From contig PDUO01000030.1 of assembly GCA_003008705.1 (NCBI GenBank), forward strand, positions 187,985 through 251,984: a DNA stretch of 64,000 bases, written 5' to 3'. The stretch comes from Pezicula radicicola. Taxonomy: Eukaryota > Ascomycota > Leotiomycetes > Helotiales > Dermateaceae. The position numbers and the translations under genes were made by a program. The notes below the pieces were generated by a model. The model was not told the DNA's origin and made no database searches. It saw only the letters and a program-made list of their open reading frames with translations. Of this stretch, positions 36,181-48,604 are shown one piece after another; position 1 is the stretch's first letter, and each line of letters begins with the position of its first letter.

Positions 36181-37002
36181 ACTGTAGGATCAGCGCTTCA
36201 ATCAATGTGGGATTAACGTTCTTAGTAAAAAAAGTTGCTACGGGATTGCTCGACGACAATTGTAGTGTAGAGCAATAAGGAAAGTATTCAGTTCTGAAAA
36301 AATTTCTTAGGAGCAATTGCCGAATGTGCCTACTTACTTATACCAAAACTACAATTCGATCAACCAATAAGTCAAGGCAGAGTAATTATGGGTGCCTTAT
36401 CTTAGTGATACAGTATTTTTGGTGTGAGAATTGCCGTCGCCAGGTACCGCATAGACTTGACAGGCTGGAAATGAGTTTACGTCCATGTTAAGCGTGCGGC
36501 TGGAATTACTGGGTTTCATAGACCCTATCTTTCAGCTATTCATTGCAGAATAATCGAAGTTTTATGCTTCTGCGTGGAAGGCGTTGTAAGGCCAAGAGAC
36601 GCGCTAACTGAATATAGAAGTTCGAGACGCTGTCGGAAAAGGGCCAACTCTCTTTAGCCAAGCTATTCCTGTATCAAGCATAAAGAGGTATGATATATCC
36701 ATCTAGCTTATGAGAAAAAGAGAGCATCTATCAGTCTAATATAATCGGGGCCTGATATTTCAAACCAAGAGAAATAAAACCTTTGAATTTGCGTACTTAA
36801 AGGTGATGGGTATTTGAGGCATATAGCGCCGTCGAGATCATACAGTACTAGCCGGTCACTTTCATACTATCTGGAAAACCTCGAGATTCCTTCTATCTAG
36901 TGAAATAAATTTAGATGCAATGCGTAATAATTTGGAATATTTTTCTCCACATGTCATTGCTATTGAACACGACAAACCTTCTTGTTGTCGTTGCCTGCTC
37001 GC

Positions 37003-37330
37003 TACTTCCCAACCATAACGTCAGGTACTTCTTGAACTGGAAAATTCGTCGAAGAATATGCATCAATACAAGTCTGGCCCTCAAAGGAACTCATAAAACC
37101 TATAGTAACGATGCCGTTCATCCAATTATACGGCCCCTCCACTGTCTCAAAAGTCAAACGGGTAAAGTACTCCACTTCATCCCAGGTATAGGAGGTCTTA
37201 TGTTCTGGATCGTAGACGAAGTTGGGACTGGTCCTGGACGGAAGATACTTTTGGCTTTGGTGAATATATGATAGCCATCATTTGTGAAGGCTGTATAACG
37301 AGCATCAAGTCAGTAGAATATCTAGGAGAG
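37003..37330 (-). pseudogene. DUF3237-family protein remnant
   Basis: One frame gives LDARYTAFTNDGYHIFTKAK then FRPGP. After a shift of frame near 37200 the next reads SPNFVYDPEHKTSYTWDEVE and YFTRLTFETVEGPYNWMNGI, TIGFMSS and DAYSS, ending at TAG (37003-37005). The order matches the C-terminal half of DUF3237 proteins (LDxRYT, then TFETxxxxYxWLN, then DAY). A TGA directly before LDARY (likely Trp originally, G to A) and the one-base frameshift mark it as broken. The N-terminal half is not recovered. Intergenic sequence runs on both sides. Confidence 0.55.
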
Positions 37331-38406
37331 AGCCAAGTTCAGAACATTGTGCTTGATCCGAGTGGTTATCTAATAGTATGGAATTTAGACAAAGGCAGGA
37401 AGAGTTTGTTTTACGTTTTTTGGATGGATTATTTGCGCCCAGTTGATATACAAAGGTGAGGTGAGGAATACTCATTGGTGGAATGCGAGAGTTAAAGATA
37501 TTGCCTGGGGAAGGGTTGTGAATAGAGTTGGAGGCTATGGTTTTGGGTTGAGAAGCCTGAAGAGAGAGTAAGAAGAGGGATGAGATAAAGAAAAATATAT
37601 ATTGGAGTTCCGAGGCATAGCGATAGTATTGTTGGATGTTAAGATTTAGTCCGTATTGTTTCCGGGGTAGGGCAGGAGGGAGGACTAGTCTAAGAAAGGA
37701 AGTGCCATGCAGCCGACGCGCAAAGATGCCCCATTGGTTAGTTTTAAGGATAAACATCCGAGAATAGACTTTGAGGTCTAGGTATCCCTTTGCGTGGCAC
37801 TGGGCTTACCATAATAGACTTAGGACGTGTACATCGCGAATCACTAGCTAAGAGCTTATTTAATGCGTAAATGCGTTAACTAATTACTAAAATCTACTTA
37901 TTTATATTTAAAAATTAGCTTCTTATATAGATTATAGTTCTAGAAAAGTATACCTAGGTTTATACTAAGATAAAATGAGTGTTAATTCGTGTTCTACAGG
38001 GGGCAAATTGTATGAAATGTCTATATATACGTATAAAGTGCTTGGCTTAATGATCTCCCGAATGCTTAATTCAAATCCCTGATAGAAGAGCCTGGAGCCA
38101 CACAAAGGGATATTATTTATCGTAGACTAGATATGTAATAGTGACTAGTTCTTAGCCAAGATTTGCGAAGAGCTGTGTCATTTCCCCAAAATTCTACAGA
38201 CCTTCTCTCATATTGAACACTTGTATATGTAGCTATTTATAGGGCGTCAACTGTAGCACATAACCAGAGAGGTCTGATATAACGAATGCACCTTAAAATC
38301 TACCTATGTGCGAAGTACAGCAGAAAATATATACAAGAAACCTCGTACACAACCAACTACCACGCCCTTAATTACAAATGAATATCATTCACAGCGTTTC
38401 TACTAT
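37331..38406. other. intergenic, no intact gene
   Basis: Nothing coding can be supported. It contains a TA-rich patch at about 37850-37985 and may include unrecognisable upstream remains of the DUF3237 relic. Confidence 0.4.
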
Positions 38407-40233
38407 TCAAGTAGCCTTGACACCCAACGACTCCATGACCTTTTCCGAAGCCAACTCAGCAATAGCTTCATATAAGAACGAAGGATTTGAAGTCGTGGGA
38501 GCACGGCTTAGAGATCCATCGATAACAAAGAGGTTGTTGGTACCGTATACCTTGGCGTTTAGGTCTACACAGTCTGTTCCATTCTTCGTTCCATCCGTTG
38601 TGCCGACTGTGCAGGAGCCTCCCCAGTGGTTGTTGGTCCTCTTGGCGACGGTATTAAGGTAGGAAACGTAGTCGGTGACATTCGAAGCTGGTGAAGTGAC
38701 AGTCATTCCAGGCGTCGCGTTGATAGATGCAACCATTCTCTTCATAGCACTTGCGAAAACTTGCACATCGATACCTTCTGGGTCCGACAACCATGGGCCA
38801 ACTCCGCCCTCAAATGCCAATTTGCCATCAGTATCCAAGATTATTTGACCACGGCTTAATAATCCCTCGTTCAAGTTCCACTGGCAAGTGAATTGACCAT
38901 CGACTGCGGTAGGAGTTGAACAGATGGTTTGAATAACCATGGATTTTGACGAATTGTCTGGGAATGGTTCCTCGATCCACCCAACAAGTTGACGACCTGG
39001 GCTTGTAAGTGGTCCGCTTCGGTTGAAGTATAGCGCATCTTTATCTGCTTGTAGTAGCGCGCCATTCAGAGCGTTGCTCAAGCTATAGAATGGGGCACGA
39101 GATGTATCGTCCAGGGAAATAGAGATCGAGGTCATTGGGTTATCGTGGAGGTTAGCTCCGACTCCGTTGTTAATAATCCAATCACTTTCCGAGTAGGTAG
39201 TGAAGTTAATGCTGGCTGCGGTGTCGAGCACTGATTTTGGTCCAATACCTGATGCGAACAGAAGAGATGGTGTATTCCAGACACCGGCTGAAAGAACGAC
39301 TGATTTTGCATTGATCGTGGTACCATTGACTTTGACACCGGTTATTTGGGATCCATTTCTTACAATACTCGTGACGGGGCTGTATAGCTTCATTGTGAAG
39401 TTTGGTAGTTTCTTTGCATCCTGGAGGTAACCTCTCATTGGGCCTCCACGTTGGCCTCCGACGGCCGCGAACATATCTCGTCCGTAGTTGTCATATTTTT
39501 TGTCGCCTTCGCTGGTAGTGTTGACTTCAAGTAGCCCCAGCTTCTTCAATGGTGCTCCCATAATATCGTAGACGTGATCATAATAAAACTGGGCACGAAT
39601 TAGCATTGTATTAATAAGAAATGATATCCCGAGGTTCTCACTTTGTTGTCAGCCGACCAGTAAGGCGTGGGTGGGATACGAGATGCAACTCGTTGGATAG
39701 CAGGTTGAAAAGCATCCGCTGTCCAACCTTCAATATCTCCATAGGAATTGGCGAGATACTTCTTTGGAGGCCAGAATTGCTGTGCAGCGTTGACAGCTGT
39801 TCCACCACCAAGCTGACAAGCAGCAAGTTGACCAGACGGAAGGTTCGTACACCAGTTATTTGGGTTGGTGTATGCCGAGGCGTAATACAGCATTCCATCA
39901 TGTATTGTGAGGTTGTTTCCAGTGTACTCAGCTTGTGCCCATGATGGAAATTCTCGATTACCATCGAGGTAGAGCATAGGACCACCGTGTTCCAGAAGCA
40001 AGGTATTCATACCTGATTCAGCGAACTTGGTTGCTGCTACTAAACCTCCAGCACCACCACCTACGACAACTATGTCACTACTCTTTGTAAGCATATAATT
40101 TTGTTCTGTGTAGCATGGTGACTTACTATTCAGATGTTTGATCCTGAGCATATGAAGTTGGAGCAGCTCCGATGGGTGTAAATGAGGAAAAGACAGAAAT
40201 GAGCAGCGTCAGCTGCTTGACACTGAACGACAT
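38407..40233 (-). CDS. secreted GMC oxidoreductase (CDH flavodomain-like)
   Basis: Three exons (40233-40127, 40080-39642, 39588-38407) join in phase to 575 residues. A signal peptide (MSFSVKQLTLLISVFSSFTP) is followed by the FAD-binding GxGxxG motif DIVVVGGGAGGLVAATKFAE, LLLEHGG, LGGGTAVNAAQQFWPP, and the SAGVWNTPSLLFASGIGP signature. The active-site candidates are His503 (NNHWGGSC) and Asn550 (TSNPS), a His-Asn pair as in cellobiose dehydrogenase flavodomains rather than the His-His pair of aryl-alcohol oxidases. Many N-glycosylation sites support secretion. There is no cytochrome domain. It probably oxidises an extracellular sugar or alcohol; acceptor unknown. Distantly related to the flavodomain of the 26.7 kb gene. 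Confidence 0.9.
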
Positions 40234-42355
40234 CTCGAACTTTAAAGACGAATGCACAAGAATGTGGCGGTTGAGCAGTAGTGATGAAGTGAAAGATATG
40301 GATTAATCTGAAATACTTATATCATACTCAAAAGATGCCTCCCACGTCCAGTGCGCCGCGGAAAGTCCATTCCTTACTCTCTGTATATTGCTTACTTTCC
40401 AGAAGTAGAAGGCCTCGAACTTGGATCTTCCGTCCTCGGAATGGTATCATTAGTCCAGTAGCGCTCAAAGTATCTTTGATAGGCAGGTCACTTTATGTGA
40501 CGATGCCTCCACGGTCGAGACGGTGCTGTTCTCCAACCAAAGCCCCCCACTCCGAGTCAGCACGATTCCTATTTTTCCGTCCGTTGTGCTTTATGTTTCG
40601 AATATAGATTCGCCTACCGGTAGCTTCTTGGCTACTATTTAGATTCCAATGCCTCAAGATAATCGTGTACCACTAACCTCCGGATTAATAGTTCTCATTT
40701 TTTGCCCCACTACCTCTGGTAGTATGACTTGCCAAAACAATGCACTTGTCAAAACATTACAGCCAATCCATTTAGGCAAGGACTACATAGAAAATGGCTA
40801 TCGTATAGTAGTTTATACAAGTTTATGTAATTATGGTCACTTATGGTCAAAAGTACAGGTCTCCTTTGGCAGTGTTCGGGTGCTAAGCAAGAGGGAGGAT
40901 CATTACATTTCTATAGAAAGTATGGCTTACTTAACCATGACATATTAATAAGTGCATCGTGTTAGCCAGGCACACTACTCGAGAACCATTATTCCAGAGG
41001 TCAGGGGGACACGATTATGAAGAAACGGCGAAGGTAGTGCCATTAAGGACCACCCTGGTTAAGCTTATAAAGTGATACCGAAGTTAAGCAATACGTTCGG
41101 CTCATAGAACGGTTCTTATTGGGTGCGGCCTTACAACAAACTTTTCCGGTATTGACATTCCCGAAAATACGGTTCGGATAACCTGCCTGCCTGAAAGTGG
41201 CACCAAATTTTCTAGATCTTGGCAACATGACACCTGCCTGTTAGGCTGCCTCCACTGTGCTTATAACGCTATTATCTCTAAACGAGGGCACGTTCAGGCT
41301 CAAAATGATTAAGAACCATGAGTTTGGGGCAAACTTCGCAGACAATAATCTACTTTTTGTCACAAACAAGAACGTATCCTATCTTGTACCTTATGCAAAT
41401 TATTGGTTTACTTTGCGTGATATGCCTATCACAGCAGATAATGTATGGAGAACCTTTCGAACGCAAATCCAAGAACCTTCAAGCAATTGGACAGGGAGAG
41501 TGGATCAAGTCAAAACATCTGACAAATCAGATTTTTTTAGAGCTTGATGCTCAAGATGATTTACGAGCCTGCGGCTCAGGTTCATCCGGATTCCGAAGAT
41601 CACTCGATCCACTAGCAAGTAGCCCTCGTAAAAGTGTGGTGATACGAAGATCAATCATACTCAAACCTGGTTGAACGCATGTTCAATAATACAAACAAAG
41701 CACCTGCGCCATTCAAAAAGAAACGAGAACAGGGCTCACATAACTTGAATACCTATGCTAATTATTTTTCTTGATCAATAAATTCATATAAATATATTAC
41801 TTCAGCTCTACTCTCTTAAAACCGATGCAAAATTGCAGATAATTTCCAATTACTTTGGGCCTGTTGTCTGTATAGAGCGATACTCAAATACGACTACGGC
41901 TTGAAATTAAGATGACACAAAACAGAACGCATGATGACACAGTGCGGTATGTTGACGTAGAAAGGTTTGCAAAATGAATCATTTTTTTGCTTACAGAAAC
42001 AAACTCTGTCTTGGATAATGGCCATCTTGTCAACTAACACTGTAATGTCTTGTCTAGATATTACACGATTGAGAATAGAAGATAGCTCCTGTTACCCGAG
42101 ACCGGATATCTCCGATGCACCACTTATGATATATCGGAAGACCTTGAAGCAGCTGCCATATCTAATTATTCACCTTCTCTTCACATTATCTGAAGCAGCG
42201 AATCGATTTAGACCAAGTACGGAAGGTATATATTATCTCACCAGCGAAAAAGACAGTATCAAGCTTTGCTCGCTTAATATTTATTTTTGTCAATTCTGGC
42301 GCCTCCTTGCTAGCGTGACCAATTATACGCCTTTGTATTATTGTTCCGGTCACTA
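40234..42355. other. intergenic, only a 5S-like relic
   Basis: No protein-coding gene can be supported over 2.1 kb; the small frames show no motifs. A 5S rRNA-like stretch lies at about 41032-41141 (separate entry). Confidence 0.45.
41032..41141 (+). pseudogene. possible 5S rRNA-like relic
   Basis: AAGTTAAGCAATACGTTCGG at 41081-41100 resembles the 5S internal A-box, and ATTGGGTGCGGCC about 20 bases later resembles the downstream GGGTGGGTGACC element. The spacing, the total length of about 110 bases and a TTTT at 41141-41144 all fit a pol III 5S gene. Terminal stem pairing is not convincing, so this is at best a divergent or pseudogene copy. Confidence 0.3.
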
Positions 42356-42671
42356 CGGAGGTTCCGGCCAAAAGTCGTGCGAATATAGGCTATAAAGCCT
42401 GTAGCAGCCTGTAGTTACAGCGTTCACTTATAGGCTAGTAGCCCTGCCCTTACAGGGGCTTTTCGGCGCTTAGACGCTAAAGACAGGACACTATAGGGTA
42501 CATCAAGCGAAACCCTACTACAAGGCTGGCAGGGCAACTATAGTGCTTAATCACTAAATGAATAAGCCCTACAGGCTACTTAAGCGGTACTTACGGGGCA
42601 ATAGGCCGCTATAAGGCTGGGGCTACAGGCTTCGTAGCCTGTACTCGCATGACTTTTGGCCGGAACCTCCG
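42356..42671. mobile_element. MITE-like element, copy 1 (TA target)
   Basis: 316 bp bounded by TA dinucleotides (42354-42355 and 42672-42673) with terminal inverted repeats of about 30 bp beginning CGGAGGTTCCGGCCAAAAGT. The two arms differ at two positions, both G/A. The interior repeats TAGCCTGTA/TACAGGCTA-type motifs and has no coding frame. TA target and short inverted repeats suggest a non-autonomous Tc1/mariner-type derivative. It ends about 210 bp upstream of the Zn2Cys6 pseudogene start. Confidence 0.88.
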
Positions 42672-42883
42672 TAATCCCGGTTTAGAAGGCACAGCCGCAA
42701 ACGCACTCTTAAGCATTCATCTCTCTATCTCAATGCCCTCACTCTCTGACCTACCAACAGTACTTTACCAGAGAGACCACGGCCTTTAGGAAGTTAGAGA
42801 CGCGACGACGATATCATCTGAAGATAACACATATACGTACTATATCTGTGGGAATTGCAATAGCAATCCCACACTACTCTATT

Positions 42884-44295
42884 ATGGAAGGACATCCAAG
42901 TGTTTCCGAAACGCCCAAAAGATCTCGTGGCGGATGCTGGACTTGCAGAAGCAGGCACAAGAAATGTGACTAAACCAAGCCCCAATGTACAGCATGCGTG
43001 AAAGCTGGTCGACATTGTGGAGGCTATGGGACTCGACTTGCGTGGGGTAAGCCGCAACGAGCTGCAAAAGCTCAGAATCTTGCCGAGTTGTTTGGACCCG
43101 GCAGGAGAACGAGGTCGGCGGAAACACCGACTTCGGAGCCAAGTTCCTCCAACGTTCAGCTAGAAGCACAGTTGATGGGAAGATGTAAGATTAACAGGGT
43201 TTCTTGAAATATATTAGACACTAACTAATATAGTCTCTGAGAGCGGCCAATATACATTGACTGGCAGAAGTCTTGGCCGAAATGAATCTCTTTCGGACAT
43301 GATTACTTTGAGCGCAAGATGGCCTGCTCTTAAAAATGTGTGTCTAGCGTACCAAGCACATCTTGAGGATCAGTACCGCATCTTGACCCATTCCTTCCTC
43401 GAAGAAGCCTTAAGGATCTACCAATGTGATCTACAAGATCCAGAAAAGTTGAATCACGACGCAACTTTGACCACAGGAGTCTTGCTATGCAGTGTCGGGG
43501 CATGTACTCTTCAAAGTATTATTGCAACGATAGTAGAACTAACGCATGCTTCAGATCGAGACTCTCTACCAGTGGACCATGCATTTAGAGGGACTAGAGG
43601 CAATTTTGGAGCATCGAAATCTCATAGATCCTCGCAAAAGAAGTCCCTCTAATGCGCAATTGGTAGAAGTGATTGGTCTGTTCGATCTACCAACAGTCAC
43701 CATCGGCAGATTGTCTTCGAGTCGTAAGATCTGGTCCCGCTATGTAGCCCCGCATAGTTGCTCGGGTGTGGATCCGACTTCAGGACTACCGCACTCATTG
43801 ATTAATATCTTTGCTCAGCTTGGGTCACCCGGAGTTGAAGCTGCTCTCCTAGCTTGGCCAGGCGAACGGGGCGATGATTATGCACACCATCATTACTGGG
43901 AGGCATTTCGCTTTTCTGGTGTCCTTAATTCACGAGCGCTTCTCACGCCAGAGAACGACTTTCCTGATACCGAAGTCTTGATGATGAAAATCTTGGCCTC
44001 AGTAGAAGCGATGGTTAGCAGTCCACGAGATCCATTCAAACAGCCTTTGCGACACACCATTATTTATCCGCTCTTCTCAGCTGGACTGTACACGCTCGAA
44101 GATTCTGTTGATAGAGCCTTTGTCACAGGCCTATTTCAAGATCTGATCTCTAGCTCAAAAAGTTTGCAACACCAACTTGCATTCGATGTACTTCTTGAGG
44201 CTTGGAACAGACGTGGCTCAAGGCCCAGATACACTTCACTATCACTTGCAGAAGAATTTGCAATAGAGATGAGTGTGGAACTCCATTTATACTAG
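42884..44295 (+). pseudogene. Zn2Cys6 transcription factor, nonsense in DNA-binding domain
   Basis: The frame from ATG 42884 carries a zinc cluster: CWTCRSRHKKCD, TAA, TKPQCTACVKAGRHC, i.e. C-x2-C-x6-C, then C-x2-C-x6-C, with TAA (42971-42973) where an acidic residue, most likely Glu, is expected. After an intron at about 43185-43234 the middle region follows (SGQYTLTGRSLGRNES, LSARWPALKNVCLAYQAHL, TTGVLLCSVGACTLQ), then IETLYQWTMHLEGLEAILEH, as in the fungal-specific TF domain 2 group. The junction near 43510-43546 does not keep phase with any GT donor, suggesting a one-base loss. The C-terminal part to 44295 is open. Two lesions make a functional product unlikely. A downstream ATG could give a product without a DNA-binding domain. 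Confidence 0.8.
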
Positions 44296-44329
44296 TATAC
44301 GGTTATTACATACTCTGTGCACTTAGATA

Positions 44330-46107
44330 TCATAGGTTCCCCTCAAAAGTTCCCATACGATGGCGTTTGACGCCAATATGATCCATCGCCTGCATGAAGG
44401 CTTGGTAAACTCCTCCCATATCTAAAATCTTCTGAGAACGGGCATATCTTCTCACCGACTCATCCTCATCTTCCGTTTTCTCTCCCCATTTATCATCAGG
44501 ACCGAAGATCATCCACCTCTTTGCAACATCAAATCGTTCCCAGGGGTCTTTCCCATGAGCGAAGTCGATCCATGCACCAGCCATTTTGTATGCGAGTGCC
44601 AATTGTCCTTCGGTCATCTTTTCACGAAGATTCAACCAAATAAAAAGCAGATCATGGGCATGATAAGCTAGCCCTTTGAGAGGATTCTCAAGTGTCGAGA
44701 GTTGATCGAAGTGGTATGCATACGTTTGTGGAATCGTAGAACGATGAGCTGTCAGATAGTTCTGTACTTTAAATATAGCATCTCCGAACATATCCTCAAA
44801 ACGTAATCGTACTTCTTCAACGGGTGTTTGATCACTGATTTCATAGTGTTGAAGAATTATTTCTGTGTCTTCGTCTGAGAGAAATCTTCTCATTCCATCC
44901 CGGAAGACCGAAATATCGTCCTGACTCACATTGTCACGCATTATCATGGCTTCGTCAAGTACATCCCCGATCATGAATCCTTTCAGCCAAGCTGGGGGAG
45001 ACGCAATATTATCGAATGATGGTGGGATGGCGTGAAAGATTCCGTCTAGACAAGCATTGCCTGTGCCAACGAAAACTCCTTCAACGTTTAACGTAGCGGC
45101 AGCCACCTCATCTTGTGGGACCCTTCGAAGCTGCTCTAGTGAATCTGTCGCGTTCGGATCGATCTTCAGATACGTCAGTAGAGCACGATAGTGCTTCTCG
45201 TGATGCTCCAGTGTCCAACTGGGGATCGTGTTAAGAGTCCCAGACATGGAGATTGCTCGATGGAAGACCGCTGGTGTATGAGCTGCGCACTGATGGGCAA
45301 CCGACATACCACCAGCCGATTCTCCATAAATCATAACATTATTTTTGTCTCCGCCAACATGAGAAATATATCTTTGAATCCAATTTAGCGCTATTTGCTG
45401 ATCCGTCAGGCCAAAGTTCCCAACACCTTCATATCCGTCTGCGGCGAGATCACGACGAATGGCCTCCGAAGCTAGAAAGCCACCAAGTCCCACACGATAG
45501 TTGAAATTGACGGTTATTACTGGAGTTCCCCTTTCAAAGGCAAATGTGCATACGTTCACTCCATCGAAAATGGATCGATTGGCGCCTCCGAAAAGAAGGG
45601 AACCACCGTGGATGTAACACATAACCGGGTGAGGACCTTCAATAGAAGGTGGTGCTATACAGATATTCATAACGAGACAGTTGAACTCGTCCTCTTCTGG
45701 GAAATTGAAGTGCTCAATGTGAGGGACCGGAGTGAGATAGTCCTTGGCCAGGTCGTTGTACTCGGGTGGATTGGGAGCACTTGCTCTATTACGGATATCA
45801 GTTAACCTTTTGTTCTTTGATATTTTTGAGGATGAATGTCCTCGGCTTACCCAAGTTTAGTTCCATCATGATAGCCAGTAGGCCATGAGGTTTTCAGTTG
45901 TGATCGAGTCCATCGTTTCGCTAGTGTTGCATATTGTATGCCGGTGAATTGTCTAACGCCGTTTGGATACTCCCATCCTTCCACAGTACCAAGGCCTTCT
46001 ATCTGAATAGTCGTTTTCCAGATGGTGTCATTGAAGTCATTTTGTGGTAGTCAAATCACCAAGTAAAGGCCCTGATGAAGAGTCCTTTTTAAAAGCTCCA
46101 GATACAT
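44330..46107 (-). CDS. type-B carboxylesterase/lipase
   Basis: The main exon (446 open residues to 44330) follows an upstream exon with GLGTVEGWEYPNGVRQFTGI and YATLAKRWTRSQL across a GT-AG intron at about 45785-45852. Motifs in order: VMCYIHGGSLLFGGANR (oxyanion hole), NFNYRVGLGGFLAS, NFGLTDQQIALNWIQ, nucleophile elbow YGESAGGMS, and a C-terminal AYHAHDLLFIW with the likely catalytic His. There is no signal peptide, so a cytosolic ester hydrolase is likely. The start is unresolved: GLGTVEG has no in-frame ATG nearby. The coordinate given uses a spliced model (ATG 46107, intron ending CTATTCAG at about 45982); otherwise a one-base shift follows ATG 46031. It is a different lineage from the dead esterase at 6.9 kb. 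Confidence 0.82.
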
Positions 46108-46501
46108 CTATATATGCAAGCTCTTGAAATAAAGTAGGCAGGTTCATCCTCTTGCATTTGATTACTCCATACATCCCTGGTGGGATGTGATGGACCTCGT
46201 GAACAATTGTGTGAAGACAGAGAGCCGACAGATAGCCGACAGAAAGCTAGAGCGTCTCCAACTACCCAAAAAGGTTTAGCTAAGTCGTTCTAGGTTCAAC
46301 AACATCTTCGCAATCTGGAAAGGACGTATGCACTGCGCTACGTTCTTGCCAATTTATTCCGATCCTTTAATTGCTTGATACTGTTGTAATACTGTGCGCG
46401 AGTTGCGAAGATAATTACTCGAAGCTAATTTCATAACCTAACACCAATACTAGCATCCCAAAAACAACTAAACCAACCAAGAAACCAAATTCCTCGATCC
46501 A

Positions 46502-48604
46502 TCACATGGAAACCGGCATCACATTTGGCGGAACAGGAGCCATAAAGATAACCATAACAGCAGCATAAGCAGCAGTAGAAGCAAAAGCCTCCCATCTCGA
46601 CGCACCCAAAAGCAAAGTAAAAACACTAAAAGCAACGGTAAAAGCGGTCAAAACCCCAAGCTGTTGATTCGTAATAGTTCCAAATTCTTCAGATGTTACG
46701 CCTCCCGCAATCCGGTCTCCAACTAATTTTACCATCCATGTTCCCGTTACGAGAAGCGCGATCAGATATATGAGGACTATTATTGTGACGGTTGTGGCGA
46801 CACGTGTTTGTGAGACGTATCTTTCGTTTGAATTGGAGAGTTTCTTATTCTGGAAGAGGGTTGTTAGTTTGGGTGATGGTAGATATTTGGAGGTGTTATA
46901 GTTATACCAGGAAGAATCTTTGGAATATTCCAGTTGAGAAGGAATTAGATAGACTGCGTATTAAATAGGGCTCCTCATTCGAGCTTGAATCAAGCTGTAT
47001 CAAGTCGCTAGGTTCGTCATACAGTCCACGACTACTATTATGAAATTGTGGAATGCCCCGACCATGATCTTTGTTATGTCTATGAGCAATAGACCGAATA
47101 ATGCGTGTAGCTGGTTGTTGGAACAAAGCAATTTGGGCCTGCATTCCAAGTGCTTCATCTGAATACTAATGTCAGCTTTATCTATTCAGCTAAGTGATGA
47201 CATACGATATTCCTTAATAGCCAATTGCAAATCTCTTGCAACCTGAAACCTTTTCCTCATTTTTCCAATCCACTCATCTGACATATCGAATGGCCAAGGC
47301 TTTCCTCTTTCCAGTTGATCCCAGCATCGTCTGCGCTCCCACATCTTCTCAGCGCTACCAAAAATTTCGAAGTCTTCCCATGATCTAGCCGCTAGCGTGA
47401 TTGCGAGCGAAGGTTGAGTTCTTTCAAGTAATACATTATCCAAGAGTCCAGTACCACGCAGTTCCTTCATCTCCAAATCTCTATAATAATCTTCAAGAAC
47501 ACGGATTCGTTGCTGGAATATCTGGATCTTACAAGGTCCATCAGAAATCTCCATCTTTTTCTCGAAATCCTTCTCGGCTTCTCGATAACTTTCGTAACAG
47601 ATACATGGAGAGGATGCAGATGATTGGTAGATGCATTCTTTGTGCAAAATGAAGTCTTCCGGAACTCCAGAAGTGATTGATGGACCTCGATCGGATACTG
47701 GTCCCCAAAAGAGGTTTTGAGGAAGATAAGAAAGCATAGATGACGGATTGTTGCGAGATTTTTCAACGCGTTTGATACGTGTGTGAATTATAGTGTAGTC
47801 GTCGTTAAATGCAGATAGTCCATACCGGAGCCACGATTGTTTCTCGGACGCAAAGGTAGTCGGTTCTTCGATGGGATCCTTGTTCGATTCTTCTCTTCTA
47901 CCAAACCTGTACATAGAGTGTCTGACCTTTGATTTGATTTTCATGTCGGTGTCGGTAAGCTGAGATAGCATATTTGAACGCGAATTTCCTTCTCGTGTAG
48001 ACTGATTGATACAATCATGTTGGGTCTGATGGCCAGTTGAACCTTTTCCTCTAGCGAGCTCACGAATCGACTTGTTGAGGAATTCATTCTGTGTCTGCAA
48101 GTGTATTTCTCGTTGTATAGACGCCAATTTAACACTTGCTGGCTGAGCCACGGAATCGGAATGAGTTTTCCCTATATCTCCAGTGGCGTCAACAGTTGTA
48201 AGAGTTGCAGATTGACCAGTCGTTTTTGAATGTAACAATTCCCAAGCTTTAACTCTGCCTTCCACTAACTCCAAAACTTGAAGACGATTCTTCAAATCAT
48301 CTATCACTTTCACAGATGGCCGAAAATAACACTCCAAAATATCTTTCTCTTCAAGACCTTCGTTGCTCGAATCCCAATCCTTGATACGACACCTATAATC
48401 TTCCTCATCAAATAGCGTCTGTAGTTTTTCAAGGGCAGCGACTCGACTTTGGAGGTAGAGTAGATTCCGAGTAGATGATTTGTGAAAGGTTTTGTAGATG
48501 TCGGTGCTTACGTCGTTGGTACTTGCTACTGATGACCATGCTGCTACTTTGGGAAAGCCATCTAAGAGTTTGAAATCTGATGATAGTTGTATTTCGGGAT
48601 CCAT
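46502..48604 (-). CDS. DUF6594-type membrane protein
   Basis: Three exons (48604-47206, 47158-46908, 46849-46502) join in phase to 665 residues. The N terminus LLDGFPKVAAWSS and SSTRNLLYLQSRVAALEKLQ followed by a DEED motif match the start of DUF6594 proteins, which are abundant in Pezizomycotina. A long charged, coiled-coil-prone middle follows, then HEALGMQAQIALFQQPATRI and a C-terminal membrane module: TVTIIVLIYLIALLVTGTW, then LTAFTVAFSVFTLLLGASRW, then AAYAAVMVIFMAPVPPNV, i.e. three helices as expected. The middle is longer than in typical family members. Function is unknown for the family. Confidence 0.88.

Noticed and set aside
41257..42395. Several 90-140-residue ORFs in the 41-42 kb gap
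   Set aside because: Overlapping frames with no codon structure, signal peptide or family motif.
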